Positions 11,801 to 23,367 of a DNA stretch of 64,000 nt are shown here, piece by piece (position 1 is the first letter of the stretch; each line of letters opens with the position of its first letter). Both the position numbers and the translations under genes were made by a program. Under the pieces are notes generated by a model. The model was not told the origin of the DNA. It worked only from the letters and a program-made list of their open reading frames with translations, and did no database searches. The DNA comes from Lucifuga dentata. Taxonomy: Eukaryota; Chordata; Actinopteri; Ophidiiformes; Bythitidae. The stretch is taken from the NCBI GenBank assembly GCA_014773175.1, contig VXCM01001427.1, positions 62,001 to 126,000 of the forward strand. The letters are read 5' to 3'.

Positions 11801-13204
11801 CTGGTGGAATGTGGTAAATCAAATTCTGGTGGAAAGCTCAGACATTTAGTTCATTTTTGGTGTAGATTTGGATTAAGGTAGAGATCACAAATTGTTGTAA
11901 TATGTACCGCATATTCTAATGTGAGTCAGATTCAGATCTAAAAGTTCTAATGATTTTTTCTATTATTTAAATAACAGAAGAACAGGTAGATGTTCTCTGA
12001 ATAGGAGTCCTTGGTCTGATCCCAAACAGTGGAAAATGTCAAGGTTGCCTCCATTTTTCTCAGTACATTAGGCAACATTCTTTTCATCTCGCCTCAAAAA
12101 GCATATTTTCTCCTGCAGTGACTATGACACACCACAGATTCACAGCAGATAGGGAGTTTACTTGGATCCACTCAGATGTAAGACACATTGACACACAGAC
12201 CAGAGGCCTGCAACAGTAGCATGGGTCCCTATTTGGACCTAATGAGACTGACTATAATTTGGCAAGATTTTTAGGAATCTAGTTGGAGCTGTGAAGACCT
12301 CTGTCTGATTGCTTTCTAGCTGATATTTTACCTAAGCTGCATAAACACCTATTTTTTTTTTTTTTTTTTTTTCAGTAAAACTGCACATAAAAACTTATAT
12401 TCGTATATCTGTCTTTGTTGGTCAGATGACTGTTAAAAGTTTTTGTTTTGTCTCTCTTTCTCTCCTGCCTCATGCAGTATAAACACTACTGAGGGAAAAT
12501 CAATACCCAAGGCCCAAAGGAGAACTGACATGTCTGACTCTCTCCTCACTTCAAGGATTGTGGCCAATCCATGAGATACCTGGACTCCCTTCCCTGAGTG
12601 ACAGTTTGGGCAGGACAGGAGGCAACAGGATAAATGTCTTGTTTCTCCGTCTATCTCTATTTTTAGGAGTGAGACAATTAAAGCTTAATTTTCAGGGGAG
12701 GCAAGTGGATTTGTTGGGATTGGTCAGAGGCTTAATGAACCTCCTGGGCTCCTATCATTTTTTTCACCCCTTCTGTGTCAGGTTAAACAATGTGTGAAAT
12801 TAATTTATAAATATTAATAGTCTTCCTAATAAAGCCTCACTAATCCACCTTGATTATTTTGCAGGATCTGAGTAGATTAAGTGTTTGGAGGTAGCTCCTT
12901 TAGGCTGTTTATCTAATTTATTCATGATGTGGAAGTAATCAATGCATTGATTAAATCTCACCAAATATATATTTAGCTTTTCAGCCTCTTATCACTGCCA
13001 TTAAGAGGTTTACTCTTCTAATGACGCATAATTACATTTACACAGGAAGAAAATGATCCACAAATGTTGAAGAGGGTGAAGTACCCCAAAGTGTCTTAAT
13101 CAAGGCCAAATTTACCACTGACCTGCCAAATATGTGGTTAAATCTCTTACATGCATATGTAGCTGGACTGATGGTGCTTATAAAAGCTGCAAGACATAGA
13201 TAGA
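8851..13204. other. No gene seen; one CNE-like patch
   Basis: Mostly unremarkable AT-rich DNA. It holds T-runs at about 10606-10629, 11019-11035 (N at 11037) and 12352-12372. The patch at about 12830-13035 is dense in homeodomain-type ATTA/TAAT motifs and low in simple repeats, so it could be a conserved non-coding element, but this was not tested. Open frames up to 85 codons lack domains. Confidence 0.5.
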
Positions 13205-13807
13205 TTTTTTTTTTTTTTTTTTTTAATAACATAAACAATGAACAAACAGCAGAACAAAACCAACACACAGAAAAATAAATTAACAAACCTTAAACATTTA
13301 AACCTGATACATTTAAGCAAGGGAGTTCACATCTCTACTTTGCCAATAATGTTGGGGAGAAAGAAGATATCATTGATAAAGTCAAATAAAATCTGTATGC
13401 ATTGGGCTAATGTATTTAATCCAGTTATTCCAAATTTGATAGAATTTGTCTTTTTGAGTCCTCAAGGAGTAAGTCAATTTTTCCATTTTCAATATTTCAA
13501 AAATAATTTCATACCAATCTTTCAATGTTGGTGGATTGGACTTAACCATTTCCTTGTAATTGATTTTTTGCTTGCTGCCAACAAAATCTGCAGCAGTTTT
13601 ATATCACACCTCTGTTTCACAAATCCAACATGACCCAAGTAAAGTGTTTTAACATTCAGAGGTATTTGGATCTTGAATATTGTTTCTAATGTTTTGTTAA
13701 TATTATACCAGTATAAAGTAAGTTTAGGGCATTCCCAAAATATGTGAAAATGATTTGCATCAATGTCTCCAACATGCTGAACCTGTGTTTTTATATTTTT
13801 TCTGATG

Positions 13808-13942
13808 GGGAGTCTTAAAAAATCTTATTGTATTTTTCCAGCAGTGTTCTCTCCAATTTTGAGAAGTAGTTGACNGGGAGTCTTAAAAAATCTTATTGTA
13901 TTTTTCCAGCAGTGTTCTCTCCAATTTTGAGAAGTAGTTGAC
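13808..13942. other. 67-bp duplicate flanking a single N
   Basis: Positions 13808-13874 and 13876-13942 are identical over 67 bp and are separated only by the N at 13875. This is the pattern left when two overlapping contig ends are placed side by side. It lies in the LINE and duplicates part of the WREHCWKN region. Treat as an assembly artefact. Confidence 0.85.
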
Positions 13943-14369
13943 GACCATTGGAAGCTGCAAATTTCCCTCCAGTCCTTCTTAGAAAGTACCATACCTGCTT
14001 CTTCCTCCCATTTTTCTTTAATATATAAGGTGTTCTCATTTTTAGCCAAAAAAAAAAAAAAAAAANAAAAAAAAAAAAAAAAAGAAAAAAGGAGCACTGT
14101 ATAATCTGGAGCTAGGCTTTACACAGTGTTGAGTTAAAAGCAGATGTCAAGATTTTTTGAAATTCCATTTCTGCTAATGACCAGTCCATATTTCCACATT
14201 TCTGATTAAAGTAATGTCTCACCTGGAGATATCTAAAAAAAAAANAAAAAAAAAAAAAAAAAAAAAAATCATTATGTTCGAGGCCATGTTTATCCCTTAG
14301 ACAATGAAAACTTTGAAATGCCCCTTTATGTGTAAATGATCAATAAGTTGTAAGTCCTTTTCTTGACCA

Positions 14370-14504
14370 TAATTCAAATCTTTTATCTCCTCTATTTGGA
14401 AGGAATTCTGTATCATATGTACACCATCTGAGAAGANTAATTCAAATCTTTTATCTCCTCTATTTGGAAGGAATTCTGTATCATATGTACACCATCTGAG
14501 AAGA
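14370..14504. other. Second 67-bp duplicate flanking a single N
   Basis: Positions 14370-14436 and 14438-14504 are identical over 67 bp around the N at 14437. The length equals that of the duplicate at 13808-13942, which suggests a fixed assembler overlap. It duplicates part of the LINE ORF2 remnant. Confidence 0.85.
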
Positions 14505-14743
14505 CTTATCATGTTGTGAATTCTACATAGATTAATCACTTTCCACCATATTTTTAACGTCAGGTTTATCCAGGGATTTTTAATCTCTTCCAATTGGGCC
14601 ATAAGTCTTATATCCCCTATTGTAGCCTGTAAAGGAGGTTTAGTATTCATTCCAAATTCTAATTCCTTCCATCTTGCCTTATATTCACTGTTACACCAAT
14701 ACAATAAAGGAATTAGCTGTGAGGCATAAAGATAGACAGATTT

Positions 14744-17146
14744 CTAAAGTTAGGTGCTTTGAGCTTCAAGGCTCTTCTCTTGCGGACAATCGTCTTGTTA
14801 AAGTGGTGGAAGTTCTCCAAGAATGCTGCCAAATACCAGCTTTTGAAAAGTTTCCTTGGCTACAAAAGCCATTGCAGCTTCTTTTAAATATAAATTTACA
14901 TTTTACAGACAATTTTACAGTTAAACAGCATAAAGGCCAGAGACATTTGTATGTGTAGGAATTGGTTAACAAACAAACCAACAAATAAATAAAATCTGTG
15001 TTTCTATTTTCTATGTAGATCTAGTAAAAATAAAAGCTGTAAGCTTCACTAAAATTATCGAGACTTGGCAGTAAGTATGAACTACGTTACCGTGGTTTTG
15101 GAGGAGCGAAGGCTTTGGACATGACGTCACTTGTGCGTGCAGCTTCATAGGTAGTGGACAGTGACCTGGAGCATGTTCATGAGAAAGGGGTAGGGACTTA
15201 ATTTAATGAGCCAATTCCCCCCCCCCATCACTGAGAGAAATATCAATAGAGATAGAGATAAATAGAGATTGTTAGAGATAATCCAAGTTGTTAAAACTTC
15301 TGTATTTGCAGCCATCGTACAAAAGCTTCATATGTCGAGCCAAACATCGCTCAATGAAAATTAAACCTTCAGGATGATTGAGGAGATTAATTAAAAGCTA
15401 CCAACCATTGATTGCACAACTGTCATGAAGCCTTTGGTCAGTGAATCACTGTTTAAGTATCCATAGCAGTGATCCTGCAAATGTTTACTTTTAATTTGTT
15501 TAGCTGTTTACACTCTACGGTTTGCACATGACATACTGTCATTAACTCAATGCAGCAGCAATGTTAGCAACGGAGGCTAAAACAGCTGTTGCTATTTTTA
15601 TAGCTGTAATTAAATTCAAATTCATGGCAAGATACTGTACATAGTTTACTAACCTGTACTCTGTGATATGCATCATAATGTTTGTGGTAAAATTTACATA
15701 CAGATTTCTAAAAAATTAGCTTTTCCTGGAATCATCAGGCAGTATTCCAGTCACACTAAGTCAGAAACAACAGTTTCAATCTACAAAAACACAGATTTCT
15801 TTCTACTAAATCATTCTGGAGGGTGAAAAAAAAAGAAATCTAAACTTTCACTTTGCTACCATCATCACACCTGCTTAAAGGTGGCCATTTTAATAATCAG
15901 CAGAACAGTAAATTGACCTTTTCCTGTGGTCTTTTCCCATGAAGAATTGAAATACTGTGAGACAGCAGCAGATTAAACTGCTGCTGAGTAAAGCCCATTT
16001 TATCCTGACCGCTGCCTCAGGATGTATAGATGCTACTATGAGCCCAGACATGACATTAAACTCTGAGCTACAGGTCCAAGATATCTGATCACAGCTAATA
16101 TCCGTGACAGCAGTGGGGACCAGGGTCCTTTAACTGAATCTCACCAATCAAGTGTGAGAGAAATTTACTCGTTATGAAATGTCAACTCATAATGTCACGA
16201 TAGATCCTCCTGTCCTCCTGTAATTACAATACACTGTGTGTTTGAAACAAGAAATGAGAGAGACAAATAGAGACAAGCAAAGCAAAAAAAGATAAGAGAT
16301 AAATAGACCAACAGATCAGTAGAGACAGAAAACAGATAGACATACAGGAACATGACCATTGTTTTTTTTCCCAGGGAGACAGGGTTTTATTGTATATCCT
16401 TGTGCAAATGATATATAAGACCATTTTTATAGTGGTAGCTGAACAGTGGTCAGTGCACAGGAAAGCCTTCATCCTTTATCTTGTGGCTAGTTGGGAGTTT
16501 AATGGAACTACAACCTAACAGTCTCTGACAGACGGGGCTCAAGGGCATAACTCAGTCATTCACATGTAACTCGTGGCTAAGTTAAACATCATGGCCTGCT
16601 GGCTTGTTCAGTTGCTGTAAATCAGTGATCCATTCAAGAGCTGTAATTCTACCTGTGGTGGCAGAGATGGGCTGTAAATTGCATAGATAATCCAATCTGG
16701 ATGCAATAGAGGATACGTGAATGATTCTTCAGAACAGCTATTACTTTTACCTCATATCCTGCATAACATAACTTAGGCCAATTCAGAATTATAACCCTGC
16801 AATAGCACACATCATTTGAAAAACAAATTGATATATCAAATTCCATGTGTAAATCCCTGTAAAGAATAGCCGGTAATAAAAGCTGGAAAAAATAAGCGTA
16901 GTGCAAAGAATTATTTATATATTATTAGCTATTATAAAATGGAGTTGGTGGTTAAAGGTTTAAAAATGAATATGATAATTGTGCAGGACTGTTAGTCACC
17001 AGATGTCATGCTTCTGCAAGTCAGCATGACCATTTCTTTTTATTATCTGAAAATGTACCTTTATCGCATTTCACAGTCAATATTCAATAAATTGGATGTG
17101 AAAATGCAATACTACAGCTGAGAAATGGCACTACTCTGCCATAGTA

Positions 17147-17152
<6 letters not shown>
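14744..17152. other. No gene seen; CRE-like palindrome inside
   Basis: AT-rich DNA after the LINE. A perfect TGACGTCA (cAMP-response-element consensus) sits at 15122-15129 in a short CpG-containing stretch (about 15080-15190), probably an old transposon fragment rather than a promoter, since no gene follows. No exon was recognised. The segment at 16411-16489 is one arm of a direct repeat listed separately. Confidence 0.5.
16411..16489. repeat. 79-bp direct repeat, copy 1
   Basis: ATATATAAGACCATTTTT through CTTTATCTTGTGGCTA recurs at 17590-17668 in the same orientation with about seven mismatches by eye and no indel. It is non-coding. It could be a fragment of an unrecognised dispersed repeat or a local duplication. 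Confidence 0.75.

Positions 17153-17200
<48 letters not shown>
17153..17200. repeat. (AG)24 microsatellite
   Basis: A pure AG dinucleotide tract of 48 bp. Confidence 0.97.
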
Positions 17201-17201
<1 letters not shown>

Positions 17202-17460
17202 CTGATAGGCACCAAAAAATTAGATGAGACATGAGTTTACAGTCATTATGCTGAATATTAAATGGAAATTAATACAGATTGCCACATTTCTATTTTCATG
17301 GAGTATATTCTTCCACTTCTACGTTGCTGCAGCACTCCTGTGCACACTGAGTGACGACAAACTAATTTGGGTCTCTATGAGAGCCCCTCCTGAACAGCTG
17401 TCTTCTATGTTCTGAATGGCAAGTTGTGTTAGGCCTGAGCTGGCAACACCCATGAACTGT

Positions 17461-17461
<1 letters not shown>

Positions 17462-17519
<58 letters not shown>
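17462..17519. repeat. (AC)29 microsatellite
   Basis: A pure AC tract of 58 bp, followed by G and a few further CA units. Open frames through it are artefacts of the repeat. Confidence 0.97.
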
Positions 17520-17526
<7 letters not shown>

Positions 17527-17589
17527 CCTTACTCTGCAAAATGTGTTATTTCATGTGACAGACGTGAGAGAAGAGAATAATTTATTATT

Positions 17590-17668
17590 ATATATAAGAC
17601 CATTTTTGTAGTGGTAGCTGAACAGTGGTCATTGCACAGCAAAGCTTTCATTCTTTATCTTGTGGCTG
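17590..17668. repeat. 79-bp direct repeat, copy 2
   Basis: Partner of 16411-16489, same orientation, ungapped by eye. Confidence 0.75.
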
Positions 17669-20600
17669 GTTTAGGTCCTATAGGTTTGGCTCACTGGCCT
17701 TCAATACACACACTACCTACTATTTCACACTCTAAAATGAGAAGAAATAACAAAAAAGCATATTTCTCCTTTAAGACAGAACTGTTGATGTGCCAGATTG
17801 TAAAGCAACTCCAGCAATGAAAGGTGGCAGCAGCTGGAACCTAAGGAACCTAAGCACTAAACAACCTCTGAGGAAACATAAAGACTGGAAGAGCAGGCTG
17901 CATAAACAACTCAAAATGACGACCTGTTTAAAGTATTAACCTTATGGAAAATGATTTATTGTCTTGCACCCACATTCTATTATACTGTTTGTAAGAAGCA
18001 TCATATGGTGTCTCTGCACAGCTGCCGCTGTTGGGAGTATTTAGCTGAAGAATTCATTTACCACTTTGATTCGACTCCCTGTGACAGCCGCAGAAGCTTG
18101 TCGTATATCTGAGTGTAGAAGCAATGGTGGTGAAGTAGAGCTGTAAGCTGCTCTGTGGCAAATTGATTATATATGAGCTGCAATGAGGTACCTGTTCAGA
18201 GTATTGATTGGGAGACAATTGGTCTGTCTGGTCTGAGGTAAACATCAAGCTGTCCTCACTATAATATACCTACAAACATTCAGAGCTTGAGCCTTGAATC
18301 TCAAATCAAGCTGTAGCTTTAGTTCAGACTGATTAAAAAAAAAATGTCTAAAGCCAGATAGCTTTTCCTTACTTCAAACATTTAATGGTTTAAGGTCATT
18401 CAGGTTGGGTGGTCACATACTGCTGTCGCTTCATCAGAATTTCTTCCTAGAGGATGAAGTGGAGCTGAGTATGGCTAGGGACTTTGGTATTATACCATGC
18501 ACCTTTCCATCTCATTTGTATCTCCCAGTCTGGTGTGCTAACACACTTTCTCATAGATATAATGCCTGCTGTAATTTGTTGTGTTGGAATTTGTGGGCCA
18601 GCTTTTTAAAAGTGGCATACAACATTACTCCTTTCCTTCTATTCTACAGCAAGTATGACAGGAACAGATGGGAGATTTATGAAAAGTATAAAGCCTGCAA
18701 TCAACTTCTTTCACTTCCTTCTGCTCTTTTTCCCTTTCTTCTTTTCCTTCCCAGCAGTTTGTGAGTATTGATGACTTGAGTGAATTGGTGCTGGATGTTT
18801 TCCAGCATTATATACAGAGGTCAGCAATGATGGCATGATTCCACAGTCCTGGTGGGGAGAGGAGAGGAGAGGAGAGGAGAGGAGGACCCTAGGTTGTCTC
18901 TGGACCCACAGGCAGCCAAAGTAACATCTGTTCTGAGCTACAGGAGATGGAAGGAGAAAGTAAGACTACAAATGTAGAGTAGTGTGGGGAACTTAAACAT
19001 TATTAATTCATTTTGATGTTCTTTTTATCACACATTTCCATATTAGGGAGTGTAGGATGACATATGGTAGAGAGTAGACAGAATAGCAAAAAGAGAAACG
19101 TAACAGGGCTTGTTATTTCTCATTATTATTTAAATATTTAAAATAAAACAAAATCAGTAATAGAAACAAATAGGGTGGAAACAGATGTGGAAACTGATGC
19201 ATAATTAGCAGTTCCTTTGTGTTTTATTCCATTTTATCTTTATTTTCTATTTTGTTGGTGAGATGTCCTTGCCACTATATGACCCCGTTTGCTATAGAGC
19301 GCCTTCTTGCAGCCGGGAACTTTTGGATGTGTGGGGACATAAAATCCAGATCAAAATCTGCTTAAAATTTATTTTTTATTTTATTTTATCTTTTTTTTTG
19401 TAAAGATCAAAGAAATCCAGAAACAAGAGCCTCATCCACAACATTAAATGACACAACATGACATGCTAGAGCACGACATAGTCCATTTTAGCTCCATGCT
19501 TTAACTATTAGCTTTAACCTTTCAATATGTTCATTCAGAACATTAATAAACCTAATTCAAATTTGCCATATTTTTATCTGATTTTATTAATGGTTGAGGC
19601 ATTCCTGCACAGATACAGACTTTGATTAGAATGACACACAGGATATGCCCTATAGCAAATAAAAGCAGATCTAAATAGGCGTATGAAATACTTCATAACT
19701 CTCCTGACAACACAGTGGCAGCAGCTGATGAAGAGCTACCAAAACCGAGAGTGTCATTTAAGTGGCTTTTCATTCGTGTGTGTAAAATGATGATTGGTTT
19801 GCTGAAGTGTGTGGAGTATAGCCTGTGTACCAGCTGTTTCCTGACTGAATCTGTGTGAATCTGGAAATGTACAATGGACATGATGGCGAAGCTTAAATGA
19901 AACTACATAAAACTGTACGAGTACTTTAGACATTTAGTTAAGCATCTCATCCTTCTCCCTCCACATGTAGGTACAATTAATTTATACCTTTTTGTGTCTT
20001 GCTGTGATAAGCTGGTGGGAGTTCATGTATGTTCAAGGTGATAAAGTGCTCAAAGAGTGGAAATTCTGTAATCATGCTGCCCACAGGGAGTCAATCAGCC
20101 CTGAGCAGAGCATTAAGTAGTGACAGTGGAATTAATCACCTGGAATAAAGTAAGGTCTGCATTTTCAATTTTTTAAAAGGACACAAAGGAAACAAGACTA
20201 GCAGTAGTGATTAACTGGACTGTATTTGACACCTAATAAGTTTGAAAATCTGTTAGATGGTTCTGAGAGGGCGGAACTGTTTCCAGCCATGCTCAGCCAC
20301 CACCACACACCTGGGGAATATTAGAAAGCAGGAGAATGATGCCATAGGGAACAAAAGAACTACGATCTCTGAGTGCATCTGTATCATTTTTATCTGCCCT
20401 CATGCTAAACCATAAATCAAGCCACTGACAGAAGGAAAATGATGACAATGTTTTAGAAATCTTTTATCAAATCTGTGCTCCCATTTTCTTTAATCTGCAG
20501 AACAGGCAGAGGGAGCAAAACATTGTGAAAGCAAGATACTTAGTGAACAATGTAATCTCAGAGCCATCTTTGAGCAACAGGTGCTTCACAAAGCCAGATG

Positions 20601-21593
20601 CATTATGGCCAGTCAGGATCATCCTTTAAAAGAAGAATTTCAATATCTACCCTTAGGACAAAGGCTAAAATAGCCTTAAATATAAAAGCAACAGATATGA
20701 GAACTCTACAATTATATTTTCAAATTTGCATAACTGATTAATGCTATATATGCTGCATGTAGTATATATACTCTAAGTGTGTAATTTTACTTACATTAAG
20801 TATATATTTTATTCTATTTTTGAATCATTATCCATTTAATGGTTGCTCTATTGCCGTCCACAATTTTGCAATTTCTCTTGCCTTATCGTTTCTATAAGGT
20901 TTTGATGTATCTTATGTGTTGCGTGTGTTTTGCTCGTTTCAATGGCTGCTGTAATACAAGTTTCCCTATAATAACCTTCATTAATAAATTTATGAAAGTG
21001 ATTTATGACTCAGTTTGTTCCTCCTTTTGTCAATGACCGAGTATCATCTGTTTGATAAAAGTTGACAGAAACAATTTGATGCATGTGTTTGTATGGGCAT
21101 GCATGTGTGCACACAGACTTCCATCCGTGTAAGCTCCAGATTCCTTATCAAACTCCACATTGTCAATTTATCCCTCTCCCTGTCTCATTCTCTCTCCTCG
21201 CCTTTCTCTTTTTGTATTGCTCTGAGTTTTATATCCCAGCAGTCACTCCAATTTGGATTTTTGTTTTCACATGTGAATGGGAAGCGGCTGTTGACATCCA
21301 TGTGCCTGAGAAGATACGAGTTATCTGTTATTTTATTCTTTCAGAGATAGATTTCATTAAAATACACCATAGGAGACCACATCAGCATCACTAATAATGT
21401 CCACAGGGCTAGATTATTTTATTTTAGTCGAATGCTTCAATGTTATTGATATTTTCAGACAGAGGCTGAGTTTAGCAATTTGGTCATAAGTGCAATTTGG
21501 TTTTCTAGCTCAAGGTTCATATTTGAATTTCCAGCCAAAATAAATACTGATGAGTCCCTACACTCCCAATCTCAAGCCCACATTACTTCATCT
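17669..21593. other. No gene seen
   Basis: AT-rich DNA. The longest open frame (18405-18764, plus strand, 119 codons) has no domain and no coding-like composition. A GGAGA tandem repeat sits at 18856-18883. No transposon ends were recognised. Confidence 0.5.
18856..18883. repeat. (GGAGA)5 minisatellite
   Basis: Five head-to-tail GGAGA units followed by a partial one. Confidence 0.9.
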
Positions 21594-21801
21594 TTAAAAT
21601 GATCATAGTGCAGGTTTTTTTGAATAGGATTTTGCATATTCAAGCCCAATAAATACTGCTTTCATACAAGTTACATTACTGTCATTACTGCATTACTGCC
21701 AATCATTTTCCAAAATATTAAACTAACAACCCTAACAATACGTGTATGCAGGTTGTATAATATTGTTTATAAATATGCAAAGCCACTGGTATGGCCTTTA
21801 A
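21594..21801. mobile_element. TTAA MITE, copy 3 (short)
   Basis: TTAA at 21594-21597 and 21798-21801. The interior has GGATTTTGCATATTCAAGCCCA and AATAAATACTGC near the left and AATATGCAAAGCCACTGGTATGGCC at the right, the inverted partner. Only 208 bp long, so it has lost most of the middle compared with copies 2 and 4. Confidence 0.65.
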
Positions 21802-22671
21802 CTCTTTGACATCTACATCTTTTTATCCTAACTGTGATTTTTATATCTTTTTTTTCAGTCTCTTTGCCCTGCCTCCTGCGGGTTGGTTGGAAATAAAACA
21901 GGTACAACACTGACAGTTAAGGGCTCAGGTGGTATTATCAATGGTTTGCTCTATCAGTCCTCGTGTATGCTTCAATCATTCTCTCTGCTTGCGCTCTCCT
22001 TTTGAGCATGCTCTTTTTTCTAGTCCACAAGGGTCATCACAAATCTCAAAATGGATTCCATGACAGGTGAGAGCAGTTTGATGACAAGTGGTCATCATGA
22101 AAATTAAGTAATTATATGAAGACATATGCTCATCTTCATCATTTACTGATGAAAACACCCTAAAGATATAATGAAGTTTGTCTTATGACTTCCTTGTGTT
22201 GGTGATGAGCTGGTAGTAACAAGCTCATTAGAAATATCTCAGAATGAATGAACTGATGACAATGACCTAATGTAAAAACAAACAAACAAACAAAAACTGT
22301 TTGTTTTCAACTTAACAGAATTCATCTCCATTCCTGTCATGAGTGTTGCAGGCTAACAGTCGTCATTATCATTGTTTAGTCATCACTGTAAATAGGAACT
22401 GCACAGATTGAATGTTTCATTGCTCCCTGCAGGCAGAAAATAAAACAACAGGAAAAAGATAATGTAGCTTTCTCCTGTTGTTTCATCCTCTGCCTCTGAT
22501 ATGTTGCCATTGTGATAAAATATTTATATACACAAGAAAATGAATCCAAATTTTGATAATCAATTTATCATTTAAGTCATGTGTCAAATAAAGACAGTTG
22601 CAGGTTTGGGTTTCAGCATTTGCTTTTTGCCATTCCATTTTTTTATAAGAGATATTTTGGGCGGGATTCAT
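21802..22671. other. No gene seen
   Basis: AT-rich DNA with a short CAAA tandem tract (22277-22293). Nothing else was recognised. Confidence 0.5.
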
Positions 22672-22932
22672 AACAAAATTACAATAACTCAGCGTCATGC
22701 CAAATAAGTGCCATGATAACCAAAGCTCATTCATAAAACTTTGCTTATGTTAGTCAGTAGTATGTTTGTCATGTTACTGACATGTTGTAAGGTTCATCAC
22801 AGGTACAAGCCAATGTAGACTGGCGTGTTAATGAGCTGCTTTATATTTAAGAGCCACAATTTATACTGCTTCCTCTGGTGTCAAAGTGAAATTGACATGC
22901 GAATTGGCTTGCACGTGGGAGGTGTGTGTGTN

Positions 22933-22971
<39 letters not shown>

Positions 22972-23332
22972 TGAGTGAGCGTGTGTGGTGTTTGTGTGTC
23001 ACGGACACAGCGCAGAGGAAGAGGCACAGTGCCACCAGTATATGTGCGAGATCAAATCAAAAATACACTAACTTATCAACTGAGCTGGCTTATCTGTCAA
23101 ATAAATATCACTAACATGTGAGGCAAATACAGTTTTAAACCTGTCTTAATTTTTGCATCAGAGTGTGTTTTATGAATCATTTCCCCAACATTTAAACAGG
23201 GAAATACCATAGTATCACCTCTTTTAAGACAAACGCTAAAATATGCTTGTAACAGGCAGTTATGAATGAGGCAACATGGTTGCGTAACAATATTTGCCCA
23301 TATGGTGCTGTGTTTTATCAATCCCTCCCTTT
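22672..23332. repeat. Dispersed repeat, copy B (matches 1910-2656)
   Basis: Second copy of the dispersed repeat at 1910-2656, same orientation, aligned over its whole length with indels. Shared blocks include AATAAGTGCC-TGATAAC, TGTTGTAAGG, TTATCAACTGAG, TGTGTTTTATGAAT, AATACCATAGTA and GGCAGTTATGAATGAGG. It contains the GT microsatellite at 22922-22969 where copy A has an AG tract. Confidence 0.65.
22922..22969. repeat. (GT)n microsatellite with an N
   Basis: GT dinucleotide tract interrupted by a single N at 22932, so its true length is unresolved. Confidence 0.9.
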
Positions 23333-23367
23333 GGATTTTTGCTCTAAGTCAGACTGAGTCTGCAAAA

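Larger units (their letters stand above)
13382..14704 (-). pseudogene. L1-like ORF2 C-terminal fragment
   Basis: Remnant of the ORF2 protein (endonuclease/reverse transcriptase) that drives target-primed retrotransposition. Only the part downstream of the reverse transcriptase domain is present. Reading the minus strand from 14704: YWCNSEYKARWKELE, then NPWINLTLKIWWKV; then around 14020-13830 EKWEEEAGMVLSKKDWREIC and WREHCWKNTIRFFKTP; then near 13790-13700 VGDIDANHFHIFWECPKL, the cysteine/histidine-bearing tail typical of L1-clade ORF2; and finally the stop at 13382-13384. These blocks are in different frames because of indels, homopolymers at 14047-14083 and 14235-14268, and assembly breaks at 13875, 14066, 14245 and 14437. 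No catalytic domain is present, so the copy cannot be active. Confidence 0.8.
13205..14730 (-). mobile_element. L1-like LINE, 5'-truncated 3' end
   Basis: The 3' part of an L1-clade retrotransposon lying on the minus strand. Its poly-A tail appears as the T-run at 13207-13224, preceded by about 160 bp of 3' UTR and then the end of ORF2. It is 5'-truncated, as most LINE copies are. The insertion edge next to the tail (CATAGATAGATTT) resembles GATAGACAGATTT at about 14731-14743 (11 of 13), a possible imperfect target-site duplication that would place the 5' end near 14730. Two 67-bp assembly duplications lie inside it. Confidence 0.8.

Noticed and set aside
13808..14504. Apparent tandem duplications inside the LINE
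   Set aside because: Both are exactly 67 bp and separated by a single N, so they are assembly artefacts rather than genomic duplications.
17319..17525. Open frame encoding a Cys-Val repeat
   Set aside because: It is a translation of the (AC)n microsatellite. The same applies to His-Thr frames at 22847-23035 and 25773-25979 and Tyr-Ile frames at 29903-30294 and 31191-31511.
18405..18764. 119-codon plus-strand frame
   Set aside because: No family recognised and no splice context; its end runs into a CT-rich tract.
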